The notes under the pieces are model-generated. The model saw only the letters and a list, made by a program, of their open reading frames with translations. It was not told where the DNA came from and did no database searches. A stretch of DNA of 64,000 bases from AC-32 sp963766375 (GTDB lineage Bacteria > Actinomycetota > Thermoleophilia > Gaiellales > Gaiellaceae), in contig CAVXZG010000006.1 in assembly GCA_963766375.1 (NCBI GenBank), positions 1 through 64,000 on the forward strand. Reading direction: 5' to 3'. The stretch's first letter is position 1. Every line of letters starts with the position of its first letter. Of the stretch, positions 32,621-41,864 are shown one piece after another. Both the position numbers and the translations under genes were made by a program.

Positions 32621-33168
32621 ATGCCACGGCTCGCAGGGATAGCTCTCGCCGCGCTGACGGCCGCGGTGGTGGCCGGCTGCGGCGGGAACGGGAACCCGAC
32701 GGTCGCGACGGTCGGCGGGGAGTCGATCACGCAGAAGCAGCTCGACGCGGTCGTCGCGCACTTCCGCTCCGAGGCCCAGCGCGAGGGGAAGAGCTTCCCC
32801 GACGAGATGAGCGCAGGCTTCAGGCCGCTGCGCAACCGCCTGCTCGGCCTGCTCGTCTACCGCACCGAGCTGCGCCAGGCCGCCGACCGGCTCGGGTTGA
32901 AGGTAGCCGAGAGCGAGATCTCGAAGCGGCTCGCCACGCCCGCCGGCGGCGAGCAGGAAGGGGCAGCGGCGGCGACACGTTCCCGCGCGACTCGGTGGTC
33001 GCCCAGATCCTCACCGAGCGGATCTTCGTCAAGGTCACGCGAGACGTGAGGGCGCCGAGCCAGGCCGAGCTCAGCGCACGGCGCAACCAGGCAATGGCCG
33101 ACGTTCGTGGCGCGGCTCAAGCGCGAGACGAAGGTGCAGCTACGAGCCCGGCTATGCACCGGGCCCGT
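32621..33168 (+). pseudogene. SurA-N-like lipoprotein, copy 1, three frameshifts
   Basis: ATG 32621 begins a lipoprotein signal (AALTAAVVAGC), then TVATVGGESITQKQLDAVVA, MSAGFRPLRNRLLGLLVYRT and KVAESEISKRLATPAGG, as in the SurA/PrsA N-terminal chaperone domain. The frame changes at a G-run (32960-32963), at about 33105, and at about 33139. Put together, the protein reads ...DTFPRDSVVAQILTERIFVK... and ends ...YEPGYAPGP* at 33168. It closely parallels the intact copy at 35708-36283. No PPIase domain is present. Divergent from the lipid-kinase gene, 14 bases away. Confidence 0.75.
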
Positions 33169-33187
33169 AGCGCTCCTTCAACGCCCT

Positions 33188-35562
33188 CTAGCAGGCGGCG
33201 CCGCCCCCCGCCGGGCCGCCAAGGGCGAAGTCGAACGCGTGCGTGGCGTCGACGTCCGCGTAGATGTCGGTGTTGTCGTTGTTCCGCCCGAAGCTGAAGG
33301 CGGTGACGTTGTAGAGCGTCTTGCCGACCGGCAGCCCGATCCCGAAGCCGCCGTTGACCGGCACGTCCACCGAGATCGTGTTCCCGCAGACCCGGCCCTG
33401 CGCGCCATCGTGCGCGGGTACTGGGTGATCTTGCAGTTCTGCGGCGTCGTCTCGGTGCACGTCGTCGAGCCGGCGAAGTACTGCGGCGCCAGCCCGGCAG
33501 TGGACTCCGCGCCCACGTAGAAGATGCGGTAGGCCTCCTCGCCGAAGTTGCCGACGGAGAGGGCCTGGAACCGCGTCAGCCAGACCGCGCTCGTCTTGCC
33601 GGGCGGCGGCTGCAGCGCACGCGAGATTGGCGACGGTCATCTTCACCCGCAGCGTGCTCGAGCTCGGCTGGCTCAGCGCCAGGTTCGTCAGGTCGAGCTG
33701 CGGCTGGTTCGGGCCGGCTCCCGCGGGCGAGTAGTGCGGCCATTGCGCGTCGCCGGAGACGTCCTTCATCGGGCTCGCCGGCACGGGCTCCTTGAGCGAG
33801 TTGCCGTTGAGGGTCTTGCCCTTGAAGCTGGCGCACCTCGTACAGATGTGCGCCGTGGTGCTGGCTCGTCGTGTCGTTGTAGACGAACCGAGCGCTCCGC
33901 TGGTGTCGAAGTTGACCGCGAAGTAGTCGGCCATCGTGCGGTCGCCGCCGGAGACCGTGCAGCCGATGCCCTGGTTGCAGATCTGGCCGTAGTGCATCGG
34001 CTTCTCGGTGAAGCGCTGCTGGGCGACGTCGGGGAGAGCGAGGCGGCGTTCGTGATCAGGCCCGCGTAGCCCCACCACTTGACCGCGGTTGCGCCCTGCG
34101 GGTCGTTGGCCCAGCTCGGGAACGAGTCGGGCTGGCCGGGCGTGTCGGTCGCGTACCAGCCGAGCGCAAGCGTGCCCGGGCGACCCGGCCTGCGCCCAGA
34201 GGAACTCGGCCGTGTTCGATGGCGCGGCTGTTGACCTTCGCCGGAGTCGTCCAGGAGGTGCCCTGATCGGTCGAGACGAGTAGTAGACGTTGTTGTCGGC
34301 GGTGTCGATCCAGGCGGCGTAGACGGTTCCGGCCGAGTCGGTGGCGAGCGCCGGGAAGAGGTGCCCCGGGCCGCCGCCGCCCGGGCGAGGCCGGGAGCGG
34401 TCAACGTTGTGGAACTGGATCCCCGTTCGCTGCCCGGGCGCGACGTGGCCGATGGTCATGCGCACGTGGTCGCCTTCGTTGCACGGCGTAGTAGAGGTAG
34501 CGCTTCACCTTGTCGAAGCGGATCTGCCCGCACGTGGTGTCGGCCGCCAGAGCGACTCGGGGAATCTGGCGGACGCGTTCTGCCAGACCAGGCCGCCGAC
34601 CGGGTCGGTCGGGCCGGTCGAGCCCGGGCTGGAGTAGATGTACGTGCCGACGGCGGTCTCGTGGAAGGCGAGGAAGACGTGTTGTCGGCGGCGGCTCGAG
34701 GTCGGCCCGTTGTCCACGGCGTACCACTGCCGGTCGACGGACGGAGTTCTGCACCGCGAGCGGGTTCTTGCGCCAGGTGTTGCCGTTGTCGTTCGAGACC
34801 GAGGTGCCGAGGTTGATCGAGGCTCTCGAGGTCGACGAAATAGTGATTGCCCTGGTCGTCCACGGTGATGTCGGTGTCGCCGCCGCCGGGCGGCGCATCC
34901 GGCCGGAGGCCCGACCGGGCTGTCGACGTGGAACTCGAGCCCGTTGTCGGTCGAGCGGTGGATGCAGCGACATGCTGGGTGGTCGATCCCCCACGGGCCG
35001 CACTCCCAGTAGGCGTCGTCTTCGGCCTCGACGAAGTTCAGCGGCTCACCCTCGGTCCGCTGCGGGTCGACCACGGTCGCGGGGCTGAAGATGAGCTTGC
35101 CGGCGACGTACCTCGGCGCGGCTTTCCGCCGACCGACCAGGCGCCGAGCCCGGCGGCGTCGCTTGACGACGGGCGCGTTGCTCGTCGAGAAGGTGCCGTT
35201 GTAGCTGTATGGCTGCGCGATCACACCGCCCGAGAAGGGACAAACCTGCACGTGCCAGACCCCGGTCGCGAGGTTTTCGCTCTGGTAGACGATTTCCTCA
35301 GGGCTGGTGAGGCTGTCACCGTGGGCTTTGAGGGTTCCGTTGACGGGTCGAACAGCTCGAGCGTCATGTCGTTGGCGGCCACGTCCATCGTGGCGATGGC
35401 GTCGATCGTGGTCTCGCCGGCGCGACGGTGATCGGGTGCAATCGGGCCGCACGCGGTCGGCGTGATGCTGCCGCTGAACGTGCCGCTGTCGGCGCTTGCG
35501 GTCCCGACCGCAAGCAGGCAGGCCGCGGCCAGCCCGAGAAAGGCGAGCAGTGTCATGCGCAT
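33188..35562 (-). pseudogene. Large secreted sialidase-like protein, copy 1, many frameshifts
   Basis: ATG 35562 starts a signal peptide (LLAFLGLAAACLLAVGTASA). Conserved pieces follow in changing frames: TTIDAIATMDVAANDMTLEL, GVWHVQVCPFSGGVIAQPYS, ECGPWGIDHPACRCIHRSTD, VFLAFHETAVGTYIYSSPGS, RFTEKPMHYGQICNQGIGC and a C-terminal beta domain (SVDVPVNGGFGIGLPVGKTL) ending at 33188. The W-x-S/T-x-DxG-type repeats suggest a BNR/sialidase-like propeller that is exported. There is about one indel per 100-200 bases, yet hardly any stop codons in the correct frame. Near 35430 two opposite indels even cancel out. This favours sequencing error over decay. Confidence 0.65.
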
Positions 35563-35580
35563 ACGGGGGCTCCTTCAGAA

Positions 35581-35680
35581 GATGACGTCATCGAAAAAGG
35601 GAAATACGACGGGTTTTCTAACCCGTTCTTTTCAAGTCCAAACCGGTTTAGTGAACCGGAATTGACTGACTAATCAATCG
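35581..35680. promoter_or_regulatory. Palindrome-rich divergent control region
   Basis: An AT-rich island between two divergent genes. It holds the perfect palindrome GATGACGTCATC (35581-35592), a hairpin ACGGGTT-TTCT-AACCCGT (35609-35626), a hairpin CCGGTT-TAGTG-AACCGG (35643-35659) and ATTGACTGACTAATCAAT (35661-35678), whose ATTGA/TCAAT arms look like a TetR-type operator. No clear -10/-35 pair was assigned. Confidence 0.6.
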
Positions 35681-35707
35681 ATAATTGTTAGCGTGACGGC
35701 CGAGCGC

Positions 35708-36283
35708 ATGGACCCTTGGAAAACCGTCCTCTTCCTCCTCACCGGTCTCGCTCTGATCGCGGTCGGCTGCGGCGAACAGAAGGCGCAGCGGCCGGTGGCG
35801 TTCGTCGGCGACACGGCCATCTCGGGCGCGCAATTCGACGCCGCGCTCGAGCAGCTCCGGGCGGACCGGCGCCGCAAGGGAGAGAGCGAGGAGTTCCCGG
35901 AGCCGGGGACCGTGGGCTACCGGCACCTCCGCGACTCCGTTCTCGGCCTGCTCGTCTTCCGCGCCGAGCTCGGGCAGGCTGCGGAACGGCTCGGGATCCA
36001 GGTCACGGACAACGAGGTCGATCGCCTGATCGAGGCGGGCGGAGGCGCGCCGGGCGAAGGTGAGGGCGGCTCGCTCGGCGCTTCTGCCAGAGAGATCGCC
36101 AGGGAATCGCTCCGCGCACAGCTCCTCTACCAGCGGATCTACGAGCAAGTCACGAGCCGCGTGACCGCTCCTACCGCGGCCGAGCTGTCGGCGCGTCGGC
36201 GCGCCGCTATGGCCCGGTTCATCACCCGCATGAAGAGCACGGCGCGAGTGCGGTACGAGCCCGGCTACGCGCCGGGCTCGTAA
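35708..36283 (+). CDS. SurA-N-like lipoprotein, copy 2
   Basis: 191 residues from ATG 35708; a GTG at 35693 is an alternative, and neither has a strong ribosome site. The lipobox is LIAVGC. The domain reads RPVAFVGDTAISGAQFDAAL, TVGYRHLRDSVLGLLVFRAE and QVTDNEVDRLIEAGGG, like the SurA/trigger-factor-type chaperone N-terminus, and ends ARVRYEPGYAPGS. There is no parvulin PPIase domain. It faces the secreted propeller gene at 36292, with eight bases between stop codons. Inferred role: a membrane-anchored chaperone for exported proteins. Confidence 0.8.
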   Translation: MDPWKTVLFLLTGLALIAVGCGEQKAQRPVAFVGDTAISGAQFDAALEQLRADRRRKGESEEFPEPGTVGYRHLRDSVLGLLVFRAELGQAAERLGIQVTDNEVDRLIEAGGGAPGEGEGGSLGASAREIARESLRAQLLYQRIYEQVTSRVTAPTAAELSARRRAAMARFITRMKSTARVRYEPGYAPGS

Positions 36284-36291
36284 CGTCGTGT

Positions 36292-38935
36292 CTACCTCAG
36301 CGTCAGCTCGAAGGGCGGCGTGGCGTCCACCGTGCGAGCCGAGTTCAGCACCAGGCCCGCGGTCGGGTTCGACTCCGCCGGCGCAGCGGTCGCGTAAGCC
36401 GCCACGCCGGTGAGCTTGGCCCCGGCTGCCAAGCCCAGCGCGGACGCCGGCACCTGCACCGTGATCGTGTCCTTCGAGAGGGAGCCCGTTACCGGAAGCA
36501 GCGCGTCGGTCGCGTAGCGCATGCCGACGATCGCGCCGGTGCCGTTCTGCACGCCGTCGTTGCCGTCGAGGCGGCCACCGAAGAACCGCAGCGTGCCGCT
36601 CCTGTTGAACTCGAGCGAGAGGTGGAAGACGTCGTCGGCGGTGCTGAAGGAGAACACGTACTGCAGCCGCTCGGCGTCGTTGTCGGTCGCGAACGTGTTG
36701 TTGTAGGCCGCGAGATCGCGCGCCATCCCGGCGGTCGTCGCGTCCTTCAGCGTCAGCTTCGCCACGAGGGCACCCTTGCTCTGCGAGAGCGTCGCGCCGA
36801 GCAGATCGAGCGCGCGCAGGTTCGTGCCGGTCGCCCGGTTCGGCCAGGTCGCGTCACCGGTCGGGTCCTTCGACGAGCCGGCAGTTGCCTTCGTCCTCAC
36901 GTCGGGCTTCGTCGCGAGCAGCGCCGGCCCGAGCGTTTCCTTCGCAAACTGCGTGAACGGGCCGTTCTTCGCCGTGTCCGTGAGCGTCGGCGCGGCGAGG
37001 CGGTTGTTGTTGTCCATGAACACGACGCCGACGCGGCCGTTCGCGTCGAAGCCGAGGTCGATCATGTCGAGTAGCGAGCGGTCGCCGCTGCACGTCGTCC
37101 CACCTGTGCAGATGCTGCCGCGATGGACGACGCGGTGGCTGACGAGGCCCGTCGCCACGGACATCGGGGTGCCGCGCGCGAGCGCGAGCGCATCGGAGAT
37201 GACCGCCGCGTACGTGTTCCAGTGCGTCGTAGCCGCGCAGTTGTCCGAGACTCCGGGGGCGCAGTCCTCGCTGCCCACATACGTGATCGCGATGCGACCG
37301 AAGTCGCCCGCCGTGACTTCCGGGAAGACCGCGCTCGTGACCGACGGCAGGTTGACCTGCGCCTTCGGCGTCCAGTACGAGCCCGGCCGGCCTCCGGCCT
37401 GGGGGTTGTTCCGGGCGTCATCGATCGGCGAGACGCTGAGGAACACGGCGCCGCCTGCGACCCAGACCATGTAGGCGTTGCCGTGCGAGTCGGTGTTCAG
37501 CCAGGGGAAGATCGCAGCCGTGTCCGTCGAGACGATTGTCGACTGCCAGGCCGAGGGCAGCTCGTACTCGCGAGCGTCGGCAGTGCCCACCATCACCCCA
37601 CCCGAGCCGCGGTAGGGCTGGTAGATCCAGCCGTGCGCGGGGCCGTCGGAGTTGTCCACGCGCAGCTGCCCGCTCTGGCTGACGAGCACGATCTGCGGGA
37701 CCGGCTGGTCGATCGGGACGCCGTCCTGGTCGATCCCCTGGATGTACTGGCCCGCGATCGGCACGTGGTAGGACGAGGAAGCCCTCGATCTTGCGCGGCC
37801 CGATCGAGACCACGTTCGGGTCGATCGGCGCGAGCCACTGCCGGTCGACGCCCGTCGCGGAGTTCGTGATCGCGTGATCGCGCGCCAGCGGGAAGGTGTC
37901 GCCGTGGTCAGTCGAGCTGCCGAGGCCTTCGTTCACGACGAGGGCCTCCTGGTCGAGGAAGTAGAGGTTGCCGTTGTAGGGATTGACCTCGTTCTCGCTG
38001 TCGCCGCCGCCCCCGGTGCCGCAGTTGGGCCGGTTGCGAGAGGCGCAGGTCGGGTCGAACAGGAGCCGGAAGCTGGCGCCCCCGTCGGTCGAGCGTGAGA
38101 GCTGGCTCGTCTGCGTCCGGGAGCTGAGCGGCCAGTCGACGAAGATCCGGTTCGGGTCGATGCGTCCCTGCTGAGTCGCAGCGATCGGGTGCTCGAGCGT
38201 CGTCTGCGGCTCGGCACCCATGAAGTGCGCGGAGACGGTCGTCGACGGTGCGAAGCCGACCTGCGTCAGCGGGTCGAAGGTGACACTGGGCGCGGGCGGC
38301 ACGGCTACGAAGCTGAACCCGGAGGGAGTCGAGGTCGCGTCGTAGTGAGCCGTCAGGCCCTCGCCCGTGTCGACGAAGCGCGGCACGACCTGGATCAGGA
38401 GCGTATGCGCGACGGTTCCGTTGACGGGGACGTCGCTGGTGACCTGCTTGGGCGCCGGCGTGAGGCCGCTCAGCACCACGTTGGACCGGCCGATCAGCTT
38501 CTCCGGCTGAATGGGGTTGTCCGAGTTGTAGTCGGGATCGGCGAAGACGCTGACCTGCACCTCGGCGCCGACGGCGATCGCCGTCGCGTTGGTGGTGCTC
38601 CAGTACCAGCTCAGCTCGAGCAGGCCGCTGACGGAGCCGGTGAAGGGCCCGCTCCAGTAGGCGGAGAGCGCGTTGCCGACGAAATCCTCGTTCGCGAGCG
38701 GGCTCATCGTCTGGGTGACCGGGACGGTCCCGGTCGGGGGGTTGCCGTCGAAGGTGGCGGTGCCTCCTGGAACGGTGGCCTTGTTCGCCTGGTCTGCAGG
38801 CGTCCCGTGGAAGTACAAGGCCGGCGGCGACGCGGCGTCCGCGGCGACGGGCGCGACTCGGCTCGGCGCCTGGCCCAGCGCGAGCACGCTGAGGAACGTG
38901 AGGGCGAGCAGAACTCTCTGAACGACGCGATGCAT
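36292..38935 (-). pseudogene. Large secreted sialidase-like protein, copy 2, one frameshift
   Basis: ATG 38935 (GGGGG upstream) starts a signal peptide (VVQRVLLALTFLSVLALGQA). An Fn-like/beta domain is followed by propeller repeats such as SQLSRSTDGGASFRLLFDPT and HGDTFPLARDHAITNSATGV then DRQWLAPIDPNVV, again RSLLDMIDLGFDANGRVGVV, and a C-terminal beta domain ending FELTLR. At about 37771-37775 one extra base breaks the frame between KIEGFL and YHVPIAGQYIQG. About 880 residues in all. A similar C-terminal domain and the VDRQW motif occur in copy 1. Probably cell-surface or secreted; the ligand is unknown, and hydrolase residues cannot be assigned. Confidence 0.75.
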
Positions 38936-39006
38936 GTGATCCCCCCGGGGCGAGCGAAACGTGTCGCCGCCGACCATTCCCGCTCGAGGCGAATTCGTAA
39001 CCTTCG

Positions 39007-39580
39007 CTAAGGAGTCGCGTAGCCGCGCATGCCGTCGACGAGGAGCGTCATAGAAACGGTCGGCGAGCTCGTCGGTGTCGCGGCCCGCCTGCAGCCAGGT
39101 GTAGGCCCAGTTCGCGGCCGAGAGCGCGAGCAGCGCGGCGGTCGCGTCGTCGAGGTCGCTCCGCAGCTCGCCGAGGTCGCGGCCCTCTCGGAAGAGCGCG
39201 CGGATGCGCTCCTCGTAGCGCCGCCGCTCGGCCAGGATCTCGTCGCGACGCTCGCCCTCGAGGTAGCGCCATTCCTGCACGAAGACGGTGGCGACGTCGA
39301 GCTGCTCGCCGACCACGCGCAGGTGCGAGCGCAAGGCCAGCCGGATCTTCTCCGCCGGCCGAAGGTCGTCCGGGATCGCGTCGAGGCCGGCATGGAACGC
39401 GCGTGCTCCTTCGCGCATCGTCTCGTAGAGCAGGTCCTGCTTCGAGTCGATGTGCGCGTAGAGCGAGCCCTTCTGCACTCCGAGGGCCTCCGCGATCTCG
39501 CCGATCGAGGTGCCGTGGTAGCCCTTCTCCGCAAACAGCCTGGCGGCCTGGCGGGTCAGCTCGGCACGTCGCTCGGACAC
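39007..39580 (-). pseudogene. TetR family regulator (PaaR-like), one frameshift near the end
   Basis: GTG 39580 starts MSERRAELTRQAARLFAEKG followed by the helix-turn-helix YHGTSIGEIAEALGVQKGSL and YAHIDSKQDLLY. A ligand-binding domain follows (VFVQEWRYLEGERRDEILAE). Near 39058 an extra base changes the frame; the proper end MTLLVDGMRGYATP* lies in the other frame and stops at 39007. The wrong frame simply runs on into the secreted-protein gene. It is divergent from paaABCD with a 26-base gap that holds a TetR-type operator, so it very probably represses the paa operon until phenylacetyl-CoA appears. Confidence 0.85.
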
Positions 39581-39590
39581 GCTTGGTAGC

Positions 39591-39604
39591 CTAACGACCG
39601 TTCG
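39591..39604. promoter_or_regulatory. PaaR-type operator
   Basis: CTAACGACCGTTCG fits the pseudopalindrome CNAACGNNCGTTNG, which I recall as the Thermus thermophilus PaaR site. It ends two bases before the paaA start codon and 11 bases from the regulator start, so binding would block both promoters. Confidence 0.75.
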
Positions 39605-39606
39605 GT

Positions 39607-40509
39607 ATGGAGACGCGCGAGCGAGAATTCCTCGAGTACGTCCAGTCCGGAGGCCAGGTCGAGACCGACGACTGGATGCCTGACGAGTACCGCGCGCGCC
39701 TGCGCAAGTTCATCGAGATGCACGGCAACTCGGAGCTGATGGGCGTCCTGCCCGAGCGCGAGTGGATCCTGCGCGCGCCGACCCTGCAGCGGAAGCTCGC
39801 CCTCACCGCGAAGGTGCAGGACGAGGTCGGTCACGCCCAGCTGATCTACCGCGTGGTCGAGGACCTGGGGAAGCCCCGCGAGGAGTGCCTCGACGACCTG
39901 ATCTCGGGCAAGTCGAAGTTCCACAACGTCTTCCACTACCCGACGAAGACCTGGGGCGACGTGGGCGTGATCGCGTGGCTCGTGGACGCCGCCGCGATCA
40001 TCAGCCAGAAGGCGCTGCTCAAGTGCTCGTACGCGCCGTACGCGCGGATCATGAAGAAGATCTGCTGGGAGGAGTCGTTCCACATCCTCCACGGCCGCGA
40101 CGTGATCCTCACGCTGATGAACGGCACCGATGACCAGCGCGAGCTGGTGCAGGAGGCCGTCACCCGCTGGTGGGGCCCGCTGATGCAGTTCCACGGCAAC
40201 CCGATCCCCGGCGAGGAAGATCCGATGCTCGTCTGGCGGATCAAGAGCCAGGGCAACGACGAGGCGCGCCAGCAGTTCCTCGACGGCTACGTGCCGCAGA
40301 TCTGGGAGCTCGGCCTGACCGTGCCCGACCCGGAGCTGCGCAAGGACGAAGAGACCGGGCGCTGGCACTACACCGAGCCCGACTGGGCCGAGCTCAAGCA
40401 CGTCGTCACCGGCCACGGGCCGAAGACCGGCGAGCGGCTCGACCTCAGGCGGATGGCGCGCGAGAACTCGGCCTGGGTTCGCAGCGTCGTGCTCGCCGAA
40501 GCAGCGTAG
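39607..40509 (+). CDS. paaA: 1,2-phenylacetyl-CoA epoxidase, catalytic subunit PaaA
   Basis: 300 residues. It is the di-iron oxygenase subunit that turns phenylacetyl-CoA into the ring epoxide. Diiron ligand motifs KVQDEVGHAQLIYRVVEDLG and KICWEESFHILHGRDVILTL are present, as are the family segments HNVFHYPTKTWGDVGVIAWL and QFHGNPIPGEEDPMLVWRIK. The ATG is immediately downstream of the operator with no ribosome site, so the mRNA may be leaderless. First gene of paaABCD. Confidence 0.95.
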   Translation: METREREFLEYVQSGGQVETDDWMPDEYRARLRKFIEMHGNSELMGVLPEREWILRAPTLQRKLALTAKVQDEVGHAQLIYRVVEDLGKPREECLDDLISGKSKFHNVFHYPTKTWGDVGVIAWLVDAAAIISQKALLKCSYAPYARIMKKICWEESFHILHGRDVILTLMNGTDDQRELVQEAVTRWWGPLMQFHGNPIPGEEDPMLVWRIKSQGNDEARQQFLDGYVPQIWELGLTVPDPELRKDEETGRWHYTEPDWAELKHVVTGHGPKTGERLDLRRMARENSAWVRSVVLAEAA

Positions 40510-40796
40510 TGATCTACGAGGTCTTCCGCCAGGAACGCAAGGGCCAGGCCTTCCAGCACGCCGGCTCGGTCGAGGCCCCGGACGAGCCGTTCGCCGAGTG
40601 GTATGCCCGCGAGCAGTTCGGGCGCCGCGGCGAGTCGGAGGCGCTCTGGGTGGTCGCGCGCGAGGCGATCCTGCCGATCGAGGACTTCGTCGACGAGCTG
40701 AACCGGAACTACCACCGGGTGGACGGCTATCCGCTGAAGGAGAAGCTGAAGGAGGCGCGTGCAAGAGCGGGCACAACTGCTGCTCGAGATCGCTGA
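40509..40796 (+). CDS. paaB: Phenylacetyl-CoA epoxidase subunit PaaB
   Basis: 95 residues, the usual small bridging subunit. It reads VIYEVFRQERKGQAFQHAGS, DEPFAEWYAREQFGRRGESE then ALWVVAREAI. The GTG start shares one base with the paaA stop. It overlaps paaC by 38 bases, so the two are translationally coupled. Confidence 0.94.
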   Translation: MIYEVFRQERKGQAFQHAGSVEAPDEPFAEWYAREQFGRRGESEALWVVAREAILPIEDFVDELNRNYHRVDGYPLKEKLKEARARAGTTAARDR

Positions 40797-41331
40797 CGAC
40801 GAGCTGATCCTCGGCTGGCGCGACTCCGAGTGGACCGGGATCGCGCCCTTCCTGGAGGAGGACGTCGCCTTCTCGTCGATCGCCCAGAACGAGATCGGGC
40901 ACGCGCGCGCCCTCTACGAGCTGGCGGCCCGCGAGCTCGGCACGACCGCCGACGAGCTCGCCTTCGACCGCGCTCCCGAGGAGTACCGCTGCGGCCGGCT
41001 CGTGGAGCTGCGGCTGCCGAGCTGGGAGCACACGATCGCCCGCCACTACCTGTACGAGGAGGCGGACGCGCTCAGGCTCGAGGAGCTGAAGGCCTCCGAC
41101 GACGCCGAGCTCGCAGGCCTCGCCGCGAAGATCGACCGCGAGGAGATCTACCACCGGATGCACGCGCAGATGTGGTTCGACCGCCTCGAGAACGAGCCGC
41201 GGTTCGTCGCCGCACTCGACGAGCTGCGCCCGCTCGTCGGCCTCCGCGACGGGCACACGCCGGAGCTGACGGAGCTCTGGGAGGAGATGACGATGGTGCG
41301 GCGCTCGCAACCTGCGGGGACGACGTGGTGA
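40759..41331 (+). CDS. paaC: Phenylacetyl-CoA epoxidase structural subunit PaaC
   Basis: 190 residues, shorter than the usual 230-250. GTG 40759 starts MQERAQLLLEIADDELILGW, followed by the ferritin-like helices IAQNEIGHARALYELAAREL, SWEHTIARHYLYEEADALRL and AKIDREEIYHRMHAQMWFDR. PaaC is the non-catalytic partner of PaaA. The C-terminal helix pair looks trimmed: the protein ends at EEMTMVRRSQPAGTTW. It overlaps paaD by four bases. Confidence 0.9.
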   Translation: MQERAQLLLEIADDELILGWRDSEWTGIAPFLEEDVAFSSIAQNEIGHARALYELAARELGTTADELAFDRAPEEYRCGRLVELRLPSWEHTIARHYLYEEADALRLEELKASDDAELAGLAAKIDREEIYHRMHAQMWFDRLENEPRFVAALDELRPLVGLRDGHTPELTELWEEMTMVRRSQPAGTTW

Positions 41332-41810
41332 CCGCCGACCAGGTCTGGGCGGCGCTCGCCGAGATCCCGGATCCTGAGATCCCGGTGATCTCCGTGGTCG
41401 ACCTCGGTGTGGTGCGCGGGGTGCGCGTCGAGGACGAGCGGGTGCACGTCGAGTTCACGCCGACCTTCCTGGGCTGCCCTGCGCTCGAGGTGATGCGCGA
41501 TCAGATGGCTGCACGCATCGCCGAGCTCGGAGCCGAGCCCGAGGTCGAGGTCGTGCTCGACGACTCGTGGTCGACCGACCGGATCACGCCGGAGGGTCGC
41601 GAGAAGCTCCGAGCCGCAGGCCTCGCGCCACCGGCCCCGCGCTCGGCCGGGGCGCCCGCGCTCGTCCAGCTCGAGGCGAACGGCTTCCGCTGTCCCTACT
41701 GCGGCTCGCGCGACACGGGCCTCGAGAACATCTTCGGGCCCACGCCGTGCCGGTCGCTGCGCTACTGCCGGGCCTGCCGCCAGCCCTTCGAGCAGTTCAA
41801 GACGATCTAA
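41328..41810 (+). CDS. paaD: PaaD, iron-sulfur assembly-like protein for the epoxidase
   Basis: 160 residues. A DUF59/MIP18 domain (IPDPEIPVISVVDLGVVRGV, FTPTFLGCPALEVMRDQM) comes first. A C-terminal zinc-ribbon-like part carries five cysteines in CPYCGSRDTGL and PCRSLRYCRACRQPFEQFK. The GTG start at 41328 overlaps paaC as GTGA; a GTG at 41325 is also possible. PaaD helps mature the paa monooxygenase. The reductase gene paaE and ligase paaK are not in the window. Confidence 0.94.
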   Translation: MTADQVWAALAEIPDPEIPVISVVDLGVVRGVRVEDERVHVEFTPTFLGCPALEVMRDQMAARIAELGAEPEVEVVLDDSWSTDRITPEGREKLRAAGLAPPAPRSAGAPALVQLEANGFRCPYCGSRDTGLENIFGPTPCRSLRYCRACRQPFEQFKTI

Positions 41811-41864
41811 CCGGGCTGCTCGGCTTCTCAGCTCTTCAGGCCTTGTCTGCCGGCGGCCAAAGAC

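Noticed and set aside
37418..39580. 720-codon fusion of the TetR regulator with the secreted protein
   Set aside because: Caused by a frameshift near 39058; the regulator's own end (MTLLVDGMRGYATP) is in another frame and the secreted protein has its own start and signal peptide at 38935.
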